Shown here: positions 57,610 to 64,000 of the stretch, in pieces
How positions within the stretch are numbered: position 1 is the stretch's first letter
Layout: each line of letters opens with the position of its first letter
DNA from: Planctomycetota bacterium
GTDB lineage: Bacteria > Planctomycetota > B15-G4 > SIAN01
Length of the DNA: 64,000 nt
Direction: 5' to 3'
Assembly: GCA_016795285.1 (NCBI GenBank)
Contig: JAEUIC010000005.1
Coordinates: 186,001 to 250,000 of the forward strand
Program-made: the position numbers and the translations under genes
The notes under the pieces: model-generated
What the model was told of the DNA's origin: nothing
Databases searched by the model: none
Seen by the model: only the letters and a program-made list of their open reading frames with translations

Positions 57610-59826
57610 TCAGGCGCTCGCGGGCGCCGGGGCGAGCGGCTCGACCGGCCGCCCCTCGAGCTGCACGCAGCGCACCTGGTTGCGGCCGTGCTCCTTGGCG
57701 ACGTAGAGCCCTTCGTCGGCGAGCTTGAGAAGCGCCTCGAAGTCGGGGATCCCGGCGCCGCGCGTCGCGACGCCGAGGCTCGCGGTGACGTGGCCGTCGA
57801 AGGAGCCGCCGCGGATCGGGTGGGCCTCGATCGCCGCGCGCAGCTTCTCCGCGAACGCGATGGCGCGCTCGGCGTCGACGCCCGGCATCACCACCACGAA
57901 CTCCTCGCCGCCGAGGCGGCAGACGGTGGCAGGCGGCTCGGTCGCGGTGGAGAGGACCTTCGAGGTCTCCTTCAGCACGAGGTCGCCGATGTCGTGGCCG
58001 TAGGTGTCGTTGACCCGCTTGAACTTGTCGATGTCGACCATGATCGCGGAGAAGGCGCCGTCCTCCTTCGCCGACTTCTCCCACCCTTCGCGCAACGCCT
58101 CCATGGCGAAGCGGCGGTTCGGCAGCTCGGTGAGCACGTCGGTCACGGCGGCCTGCGTGAGGCGCCGCGCGAGGATGCCGAGCTCCGCGACCTGCTTCTG
58201 CATGGTCGCCTTGTCGGAGTCGACGCGCTCCTGCAGGCGCACGACGCGCATGCCGGCGCGCACGCGCGCGAGCAGCAGCTTCGGCTTGAACGGCTTCACC
58301 ACGTAGTCGTCGCAGCCGGCGTCGAACGCCTCGACGATGCGGTCCTCGTTCTCGTCGGAGGTGAGCAGCAGCAGGTAGACGCGCCGCCCCGCCTCGAAGG
58401 CGCGCAGGCTCTTGCAGAGCGCGACGCCGTCCATGCCGGGCATGTTGCGATCGGCGATGACGATGTGCGGGATGAGCTGCATCGCCGCCTTCAGCGCCTC
58501 CTTGCCGTCGCTCATCATCGTGACGTGGTGACCGGCGCGCTGCAGCAGCGTGCCGAGCAGCTTGAGCGAGCCCGTGTCGTCATCGACCAGCAGGATGCGC
58601 GCGCGGCTCGCGGTGACGGTGCCGCCGCTCGCGAGGGCCGGCGCGGGCGCGGCGGTGGTCGGCGGTGCGCCGGGCGTCGCGGCCGGCGGCTTCGCGGCGG
58701 CCGGGACCGCAGTCGGGGCAGCGGCCGGAACGGCGGGCGGCGAGCCGGGCTTCGTCGCCGGCGCGGGCGTCGCGACCGGCTTCGCGGCCGGGGCGTGCGC
58801 CGCCGTCGGCTTCGCGGTGGCGGCCGCCGTCGCTGGCGCGGGCGACTTCGTCGCGGGCGCGGGCGCGGCGGGCGCCGGCTTGCCGACCGGCCGCTCGGCG
58901 AAGAAGGGGCTGCGCTGGCGCGCCTTCGTCGGAGGGCCGCCGTTGTAGGGCGGCACCGCCGTCGTGACGATCTCCAGCATGTTCCCCCACTTGCGCCACG
59001 CCTCGACCATCTCGTTCCAGAGGAACGGCAGGTCGTCCTTGTTCCAGTCGGGGAACGCGGCCAGCGCGCCCTGCACCAGCTCGACGTCGAGCGGCTTGTC
59101 GTCCGGCAGGATGAAGGCGGCGGCGAAGCGCGCGGAGATCCAGACCAGCGCGGAGACGCCCGGCCCGCGCTTGCCCTCCTGCAGCGGCGGCGCTGCCAAG
59201 GCCACGGCCTGCGCGGCCGTCGAGAAGCCGTCGGGCAAGCGCCATTCGGTCAGCATCGCCGCGGTCACTTCGCGATGGTCGATGCCGAAGCGCTGCTGCT
59301 CGAGCACCGCGCGGCCGTTCGCCGTGACCGACTCGGGCGACGAGAGGATCTCGGCGAAGTCGCGCGGATGGACGGTGGCGAGCGCCAGCGAACCGAGGTC
59401 GCTCACCAGCGCCGCGACGAAGACCTCGGCCGGCACGCCGATCTTGAAGCGCGCCGACATGACGTGCGCCGCGACGGCGCGCGCCAGCGACTGCGACCAG
59501 AACACGCCGTAGTCGAACGCCTCGCACACGCCGTTGCGGTGGGCCGAGACGAGGCTGAAGCCCAGCGCGATGCTGCGCACCGAGCGCAGCCCGAGGCGCA
59601 TGGTCGCCTCCTTGATCGTCGCGCAGGGACGCGTGCCGCCGGCGAGCGCCGAGTTGGCGACCTGCAGCAAGCGGCCGGTCAGCGACGGGTCGGACTGGAT
59701 GCACTTCGCGAGCTCGTCGACCGAGCAGTTCTCGCTCTGCGTGATGCGCAGGATCTCCATGCCGACGCCCGGAGGCGACGGCAGAGCGCCGGTGGCCTTC
59801 AGCTCTTCGAAGGTCTTGTTCGCCAT
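57610..59826 (-). CDS. HDOD - response regulator - GGDEF signalling protein
   Basis: 738 residues in three modules. HDOD domain at about 12-215 (LPSPPGVGMEILRITQ, LTGRLLQVANSAL); a Pro/Ala-rich linker at about 310-405; a receiver domain at 410-527 with acidic DDD pocket, phospho-acceptor D459 (VIADRNMPGMDG) and K511 (VVKPFKP). The C-terminal diguanylate cyclase domain runs from about 555 to 725 with active motif GGEEF at 639-643 and MVDIDKFKRVNDTYGHDIGD. The GGEEF motif and surrounding residues look intact, so c-di-GMP synthesis is expected. The RxxD inhibitory site is not present at the usual position. No sensor kinase gene adjoins it. Confidence 0.93.
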   Translation of the reverse strand: MANKTFEELKATGALPSPPGVGMEILRITQSENCSVDELAKCIQSDPSLTGRLLQVANSALAGGTRPCATIKEATMRLGLRSVRSIALGFSLVSAHRNGVCEAFDYGVFWSQSLARAVAAHVMSARFKIGVPAEVFVAALVSDLGSLALATVHPRDFAEILSSPESVTANGRAVLEQQRFGIDHREVTAAMLTEWRLPDGFSTAAQAVALAAPPLQEGKRGPGVSALVWISARFAAAFILPDDKPLDVELVQGALAAFPDWNKDDLPFLWNEMVEAWRKWGNMLEIVTTAVPPYNGGPPTKARQRSPFFAERPVGKPAPAAPAPATKSPAPATAAATAKPTAAHAPAAKPVATPAPATKPGSPPAVPAAAPTAVPAAAKPPAATPGAPPTTAAPAPALASGGTVTASRARILLVDDDTGSLKLLGTLLQRAGHHVTMMSDGKEALKAAMQLIPHIVIADRNMPGMDGVALCKSLRAFEAGRRVYLLLLTSDENEDRIVEAFDAGCDDYVVKPFKPKLLLARVRAGMRVVRLQERVDSDKATMQKQVAELGILARRLTQAAVTDVLTELPNRRFAMEALREGWEKSAKEDGAFSAIMVDIDKFKRVNDTYGHDIGDLVLKETSKVLSTATEPPATVCRLGGEEFVVVMPGVDAERAIAFAEKLRAAIEAHPIRGGSFDGHVTASLGVATRGAGIPDFEALLKLADEGLYVAKEHGRNQVRCVQLEGRPVEPLAPAPASA

Positions 59827-60031
59827 CGCGGTCCCGCATCCCTACGCCAAGGGCTTGCATCGGTGCCGAAGACCGCGGAACTGACCTCGCCCCGCCGCAG
59901 GCGCGGGGAGATTCTGATGCGATCAGGCGAAACCCTGATCGTCCACCGCACGCCCATCCCTGAACCGCGTCATCGCTCCGCCCTGGGGCGCGGGCCGGAA
60001 AACCGTGCGCGAGCGCGCTAAGGTCCGCGTG
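59827..60031. promoter_or_regulatory. Divergent promoter region
   Basis: This 205-bp gap lies between the minus-strand HDOD/GGDEF gene and the plus-strand dehydrogenase gene. It must contain both promoters. No obvious operator, riboswitch or terminator fold was seen, and no -35/-10 pair is convincing. Confidence 0.3.
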
Positions 60032-60856
60032 ATGCTCCCCGACTCGACCTTCCGCGATGCGGTCGTGCTGGTCACCGGCGGCGGCACCGGGCTCGGCCTG
60101 GTGACCGCTCGGCGCTTCGCCGCGCTCGGCGCGAAGTTGGTGCTGGCGAGCCGGCGCAGCGCCCACTTGGACCCGGCGGCTGCCGCGCTCGCCGCCACCG
60201 GCTGCGACGTGCTGGCGGTGCCGACCGACGTGACGCGCCCCGGCTCGGTCGAGGCGCTCGTCGAGCAGGCGTGCGCCCGCTTCGGCCGCATCGATGTGCT
60301 GGTCAACAACGCCGCCGGCAACTTCCTCTGCCCCGCCGAGGAGCTCTCGCCCGCCGGCTTTAAGGTCGTGATCGACATCGCGCTGAACGGCGTCTTCTAC
60401 TGCTCGCGCGCGGTCGGCAAGCGGATGCTCGCGCGCGGCAGCGGGCGCATCGTGAACGTCGTCGCCGCCTACGCGTGGACCGGCGGGCCCGGCACGATCC
60501 ACAGCGCCGCCGCGAAGGCGGGCGTCGTCGCGCTGACCAAGACGCTCGCCGTCGAATGGGGCGGCCGCGGCCTGCGCGTGAACGCGGTCTGCCCCGGCTT
60601 CTTCGACTCGGAAGGGGCACGCGAGCGGCTCTGGCCCGACCCGGCCGTCGCCGCGCGCATGGCCCGCAGCGTCCCGGTCGGCCGCTTCGGCGAGATGGAG
60701 GAGGTGGCGAACGCCATCACCTACCTCGCCTCGCCCTTCGCCGACTACGTGAACGGCGAAGTGCTCGTCGTCGACGGCGGGCAGCACCTCGGCAAGGGGA
60801 TCGGCGGCGAGGGGGCGCCGCGGCGCGCCTCGTTCCCGACCGACGGCGCCTCGTAG
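60032..60856 (+). CDS. Short-chain dehydrogenase, 2,4-dienoyl-CoA reductase-like
   Basis: 274 residues from the ATG at 60032 (AAGG about 8 bases upstream). A GTG at 60005 would add nine residues. The nucleotide-binding loop is VTGGGTGLGLVTARRF, and NNAAGNFLCPAEELSPAGF is the segment typical of peroxisomal/mitochondrial-type 2,4-dienoyl-CoA reductases. The usual catalytic YxxxK of the SDR family reads SAAAK here, with serine at the tyrosine position, as in that subgroup. The lysine is kept. It would reduce conjugated dienoyl-CoA with NADPH during unsaturated fatty acid degradation. Other SDR roles are possible. Confidence 0.85.
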   Translation: MLPDSTFRDAVVLVTGGGTGLGLVTARRFAALGAKLVLASRRSAHLDPAAAALAATGCDVLAVPTDVTRPGSVEALVEQACARFGRIDVLVNNAAGNFLCPAEELSPAGFKVVIDIALNGVFYCSRAVGKRMLARGSGRIVNVVAAYAWTGGPGTIHSAAAKAGVVALTKTLAVEWGGRGLRVNAVCPGFFDSEGARERLWPDPAVAARMARSVPVGRFGEMEEVANAITYLASPFADYVNGEVLVVDGGQHLGKGIGGEGAPRRASFPTDGAS

Positions 60857-60906
60857 CGGATCGCTCGCGATCGTTCGCGATCGCGCGGCGCCGTTCGCGG
60901 CGCCGT
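60857..60906. terminator. Palindrome-rich gap between convergent genes
   Basis: The gap contains overlapping inverted repeats: CGCGATCG repeated twice around TT, then GGCGCCG repeated around TTCGC. Either can form a GC-rich hairpin. The location between two convergent stop codons fits a bidirectional terminator. Confidence 0.45.
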
Positions 60907-61905
60907 TCAGCGCGCGTCGTCGACCAGCACCACGTCGTCGCCCGCGAGGTCGTAGTGCTGGCCGCGCGGCGGCGGCGGCAGGCGGACCCACGGGTTCTGC
61001 AGCAGCTCGTCGAGCGTCGGGCTGCGGCCGTTCTCGGCGCGGAACTGCACCACCCAGCGCGAGGCGCCGCGCAGGCTGTTCCTGCGCTCGAGCTCGTCGC
61101 ACTTCTCGAAACGCGGTCGCAGCGCCGGATCGATCCAGAGCGACGCGACCACCGGATCGACCACCTCGGGCGCCATCAGGCCGGGACGGCGCAGCTCGTC
61201 GGCGGTGAGCGGCGGCCGCTGCACGGTCGCCTTGAACTCCTCGATGGCGCGCAGCGCGATGCGCCGCTTCGCGCGCTCGATCTGCAGCGCCGCCGTCTCG
61301 CGCACCAGCTCGTTGCTGTGGTCGAGGTAGCCGGCCCACTGCGCCAGCGCCGCATAGTCCTGCCGGCCGTCGACCAGCAGCGACGAGTAGAAGCCCATGG
61401 TGAGCGCGTCGCAGCTCGGGTCCTTCACCACCGGCTCGAGGATGGCGAGCGTCCGCTCGCGATCCTTGTGGTGGGTGTAGACCGCCATCGCCAGCTCGAC
61501 GGCGAGGCGCAGGTCGTCCGGGTTCTTCGCCACCCCCTCCTCGAGCAGCTCGATGGCGCGGTCGGGATGGCGCTCGATCATCGTCAGGTAGGTGGCGCCG
61601 AAGCTGTAGACGGTCGCGAAGGACGGCTCGAGCAGCGGGATCGTGGTGAACACCGAGTCGAGCCAGGCGAGCTTGCGTTGCGGATCGGAGAAGTCGCGCG
61701 ACAGGTCGCCGATCGCCGAGAGCCACAGGAGGTCGGAGAGCGTCGAGCGGTGGCCGGCCGAGAGGAGCTTCGCCAGCGCGGGCCGCGGCACGAACGAGGT
61801 GCCGGGCAAGCGGCGCCCCGCGTTCGCCTCGGCCAGCGGCGCGCGCAGCAGCACGGCACCGGTCGCCGCGAGCGCCATCACCAGGGGCAGCACGCCGCGC
61901 CGCAT
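60907..61905 (-). CDS. TPR-like protein linked to an ABC exporter
   Basis: 332 residues. It begins with a hydrophobic signal or anchor (RRGVLPLVMALAATGAVLLRAPLAEA). TPR-like helices run through about 50-230 (LEPSFATVYSFGATYLTMIERHPDRAIELLEEGVAKNPDDLRLAVELAMAVYTHHKDRE). The C-terminal 100 residues include WVVQFRAENGRSPTLDELLQNPW and end in DDVVLVDDAR. The ATG at 61905 overlaps the permease stop (TGATG), so the gene is the third of an exporter operon. This type of ATPase-permease-TPR trio occurs in Planctomycetota and Myxococcota, but the role of the TPR protein is not known. Confidence 0.8.
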   Translation of the reverse strand: MRRGVLPLVMALAATGAVLLRAPLAEANAGRRLPGTSFVPRPALAKLLSAGHRSTLSDLLWLSAIGDLSRDFSDPQRKLAWLDSVFTTIPLLEPSFATVYSFGATYLTMIERHPDRAIELLEEGVAKNPDDLRLAVELAMAVYTHHKDRERTLAILEPVVKDPSCDALTMGFYSSLLVDGRQDYAALAQWAGYLDHSNELVRETAALQIERAKRRIALRAIEEFKATVQRPPLTADELRRPGLMAPEVVDPVVASLWIDPALRPRFEKCDELERRNSLRGASRWVVQFRAENGRSPTLDELLQNPWVRLPPPPRGQHYDLAGDDVVLVDDAR

Positions 61906-62672
61906 CACACTTCCCGCCGCCGGAACAGGAGGATCGCGCCGCCGACGAAGACGGTCGACCAGAGCGCCATCGCGAGCGCCCCCATCGCGAGCTGCGACCA
62001 GTGGACCGGCAGCTGCGCCGTGGTCGCGTTGATGAAGTTCACGTCCTCGGTGTTGGGCAGCAGCTTGTAGGCGAGCGACCAGAAGGTCGAGAACTCCGGC
62101 GAGCGGCCGTCGGCGCAGAGCTCGCGCAGCGCTTCGGTCGAGCGCGCCGCCAGCGCGAAGCCGCAGGTGCCGATCGCGGCGATGGCCGGCGCCGTGAGCG
62201 TGCCCAGGAAGAGCGCCACCGCCACCAGCAGCAGCGACTCGCACAAGAGCCCGAGCAGCGCCGCGAAGAGCGCCTCGGTCGGCTGCCCGCCCCACAGCAC
62301 GATCCAGACCAGGAGCGCGCCGCCCGCCGCCGCGAGGCAGCTCCAGGTCGCGCCGACCAAGCCGAAGTACTTGCCGAGCAGGAACTCGCCGCGCGTCACG
62401 TCGCGCGAGAGCAGCGGATAGAGCGTCCGGCGCTCGACCTCCTTGGCGAGGCTGAAGGCGCCGACCAGCATCGCGAGCAGGAGGCCGAGGACGGCCAGTC
62501 CCGACAGCGAGAAGTCCTGCACCATCTTCAGCTCGTCCTCGACCGAGAGCCAGCCGAGCACGCGGCTGAACAGGACGAGACCGAGCGCGAAGAGCGCGAC
62601 GACCAGCAGCACCTTGTCGCGCATCGCCTCGAGGAACGTGGCGCGCGCGAGGACGACGACGCGATCCCTCAT
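61905..62672 (-). CDS. ABC-2 type permease subunit (second exporter)
   Basis: 255 residues with about six transmembrane helices (LLVVALFALGLVLFSRVLGW, LSGLAVLGLLLAMLVGAFSLA, WSCLAAAGGALLVWIVLWGG, LLLVAVALFLGTLTAPAIAAIGTCGFALAA and a C-terminal hydrophobic segment ending FRRREV). The segment AKEVERRTLYPLLSRDVTRGEFLLGKYFGL is the coupling loop of NosY/ABC-2 permeases. The ATG at 62672 overlaps the ATPase stop by 4 bp (ATGA). Confidence 0.9.
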   Translation of the reverse strand: MRDRVVVLARATFLEAMRDKVLLVVALFALGLVLFSRVLGWLSVEDELKMVQDFSLSGLAVLGLLLAMLVGAFSLAKEVERRTLYPLLSRDVTRGEFLLGKYFGLVGATWSCLAAAGGALLVWIVLWGGQPTEALFAALLGLLCESLLLVAVALFLGTLTAPAIAAIGTCGFALAARSTEALRELCADGRSPEFSTFWSLAYKLLPNTEDVNFINATTAQLPVHWSQLAMGALAMALWSTVFVGGAILLFRRREV

Positions 62673-63691
62673 GTCGAGACCTCCTCGGGCTGCGGCTGGC
62701 TCGAAAGCGGCTCGACCGGCGCGCTCGCGGATCGCGGCGAGCCGGCGTCTGGCGCGGCGGGATGCGCCCGCTCGTCGAGGAAGCGGACGAACCACGCCTC
62801 GAGCGATTCGCGTTCGGGAGCGAGCGAGAGGAGCCGGCCGCCGGCGGCATGCACCTGCGCGGCGAACGCGGGGCCGAGGTCGGACCCCGGCAAGCACGCG
62901 GTCACCGTGCCGCCGCTCGCGCGGAAGAGGGTCGCTGCCGCGGCGAGGCGCGTGCAGAGCTCCTCGGGCACCCCTTCTGCGCAGAGCTCGAAGCTGCGCG
63001 GCGCGCTCTCGAGCAGCTCGTGGATCGTGCCTTGGCGCACCAGTTCGCCGCGGTGGAGCACGACGACGCGATCGCAGAGCTCCTGCACGTCGGCCAGCAC
63101 GTGCGAGCAGAGGACGACCGTGCGGCCGAGGCGGCGCTGCTCGAGGATCAGCTCCTTCACGAGGCGCCGCCCGCTCGGGTCGAGGCCGGTGAGCGGCTCG
63201 TCGAGGATCAGCAGTTCCGGCTCGTGCAGCAGCGCTGCGGCGAGGCCGAAGCGCTGCCGCATCCCCTTGCTGAAGCCGCGGAGCCGCCGGTTCGCGGCGT
63301 CGCTCAACCCGACCCGCTCGAGCAGCGCCGGCGTGCGCTCCGCGATGGTGGCGCGGTCGAGGCCGCAGAGCCGCCCGTAGGTCATCAACCCTTCGCGCGG
63401 CGTGAGGTGCTCGTGGAAGTAGGGGTTCTCGGGCAGGTAGCCGAGCGCGCGGCGCGCCGCCGCATCGCCGCTCTCCTTGCCGAGCAGGAAGGCGGCGCCC
63501 GAGTCGGCGGCGAGCAGCCCGGTCGCGATCTTGATGGTCGTGGTCTTGCCGGCGCCGTTCTGGCCGAGCAAGCCGAAGCACTCGCCCTGCTCCACGGCGA
63601 AGGAGACGCCGCGCAAGGCGGCGACCCGCGGCTTCAGCAGCCCGGGCTTGAACCCCTTCACCAGTTGGCGAACCTCGAGCACGGTCCGCAT
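62669..63691 (-). CDS. ABC-2 exporter ATP-binding protein (second exporter)
   Basis: 340 residues from the ATG at 63691, which has GGAG about 9 bases upstream. An ATG at 63706 would add five residues. Walker A GQNGAGKTTT, signature FSKGMRQ, Walker B LLILDEPLTGLDPSG and the H-switch in CSHVLADVQELCDR are all intact, so it should hydrolyse ATP. The C-terminal tail of about 60 residues is rich in Ser/Pro/Glu. It powers the permease downstream. The substrate is unknown. The gene runs opposite to a probable pseudouridine synthase. Confidence 0.92.
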   Translation of the reverse strand: MRTVLEVRQLVKGFKPGLLKPRVAALRGVSFAVEQGECFGLLGQNGAGKTTTIKIATGLLAADSGAAFLLGKESGDAAARRALGYLPENPYFHEHLTPREGLMTYGRLCGLDRATIAERTPALLERVGLSDAANRRLRGFSKGMRQRFGLAAALLHEPELLILDEPLTGLDPSGRRLVKELILEQRRLGRTVVLCSHVLADVQELCDRVVVLHRGELVRQGTIHELLESAPRSFELCAEGVPEELCTRLAAAATLFRASGGTVTACLPGSDLGPAFAAQVHAAGGRLLSLAPERESLEAWFVRFLDERAHPAAPDAGSPRSASAPVEPLSSQPQPEEVST

Positions 63692-63746
63692 CGGCGCTCG
63701 CTCCATGACGACCGGCCGCTGGCGGCGCGCCAGTCGGCAAACTCTT

Positions 63747-63763
63747 CCGACAACCGCTGTCGG
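63747..63763. promoter_or_regulatory. Inverted repeat in divergent promoter
   Basis: CCGACA, five bases, TGTCGG forms a perfect palindromic pair. It lies 56 bp upstream of the minus-strand ABC exporter operon and about 90 bp upstream of the plus-strand gene at 63853, a suitable place for a repressor or activator site. No known regulator consensus was recognised. Confidence 0.3.
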
Positions 63764-63852
63764 CAGCGCGCCCCCTTCCGCTTGAGGGCGCGTCGCGAGG
63801 GCGGGGCCCGAGGACCCGCGCGCGGCACCCGCCGCAGGAGGGGCGAGCGCCC

Positions 63853-64000
63853 GTGAACGACGGCTTCACCTACCGCGAGCAGCTGCCCGACCGCGCCGCC
63901 GGCCGCGTGCTGCTCGACTGGCTCGTCGAACGGTGGCGCCACGGCGACCGCGCGCACTGGAGCGAGCGCCTCGCACGCGGCGAGGTGACGCTCGAGGGGG
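63853..64000 (+). CDS. Probable RluA-family pseudouridine synthase (5' end only)
   Basis: The window ends after 49 codons. The visible part starts at a GTG and reads NDGFTYREQLPDRAAGRVLLDWLV, then ERW and SERLARGEVTLEG. The last segment resembles the S4 RNA-binding region at the N-terminus of RluA-type synthases (RI..G.V.V.G). The catalytic aspartate region lies beyond the window, so the call rests on this short S4-like stretch alone. Confidence 0.5.
   Translation, partial: MNDGFTYREQLPDRAAGRVLLDWLVERWRHGDRAHWSERLARGEVTLEG

Noticed and set aside
60857..60906. GCGATCGC octamers as HIP1-type highly iterated palindromes
   Set aside because: Only a couple of overlapping copies within a terminator-like gap; no iteration is visible through the window.

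Overview
This window is GC-rich DNA (about 70% or more G+C by eye) that most resembles a Planctomycetota chromosome. The case rests on a combination: pseudopilin genes merged with LamG-type domains, a membrane-tethered ECF sigma factor fused to carboxypeptidase-regulatory-like domains, many large exported repeat proteins (FG-GAP, PD40-like, TIGR03803-like, beta-helix, ASPIC/UnbV) and an archaeal/eukaryote-type prolyl-tRNA synthetase. The taxon is inferred; no rRNA gene is present. I see no integrase, transposase, phage module or CRISPR array. The very long antisense reading frames are artefacts of GC-rich codon use.

Layout. 0.3-3.3 kb: an ECF sigma factor, its zinc-finger anti-sigma factor and an unknown gene. 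3.3-6.0 kb: a coiled-coil lipoprotein (minus), then ndk, a TPR lipoprotein, rnpA and yidD, with short spacings or 4-bp stop/start overlaps. 6.0-27.9 kb (minus): a long gene train read from 27.9 kb downward. It holds an FHA membrane protein, a PilM-PilN fusion, a PilO/GspM-like protein, a TPR protein with a lectin-like tail, GspG-, GspH-, giant GspK-, GspJ- and GspI-like pseudopilins and an unknown protein. A parvulin lipoprotein, scpB and a PpiD/SurA-like chaperone follow. Most junctions in the pilus part overlap by 1-4 bp, so it looks like one assembly machine. No secretin, assembly ATPase or prepilin peptidase is in the window.

28-35 kb: an AtoE-like transporter, a C-terminally anchored coiled-coil protein, a divergent ASPIC/UnbV protein, proS and tRNA-Ala(GGC). 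35-43 kb: three large exported proteins built from different repeats that share a C-terminal domain. 43-50 kb: an ADP-forming acyl-CoA synthetase, a CBS-pair protein, the sigma-factor/carboxypeptidase-regulatory fusion flanked by arrays of a 35-bp repeat, and metF. 50-54.6 kb: two tandem beta-helix paralogues with almost identical 3' parts.

54.6-64 kb: an ABC-2 exporter pair, a class V aminotransferase, an HDOD-REC-GGDEF signalling protein, a DECR-like short-chain dehydrogenase, a TPR protein, a second ABC-2 exporter pair and the 5' end of a probable pseudouridine synthase gene. The most unusual items are the lectin-bearing pseudopilus operon, the tethered sigma factor with its 35-bp repeats, and the shared C-terminal domain of the exported proteins.
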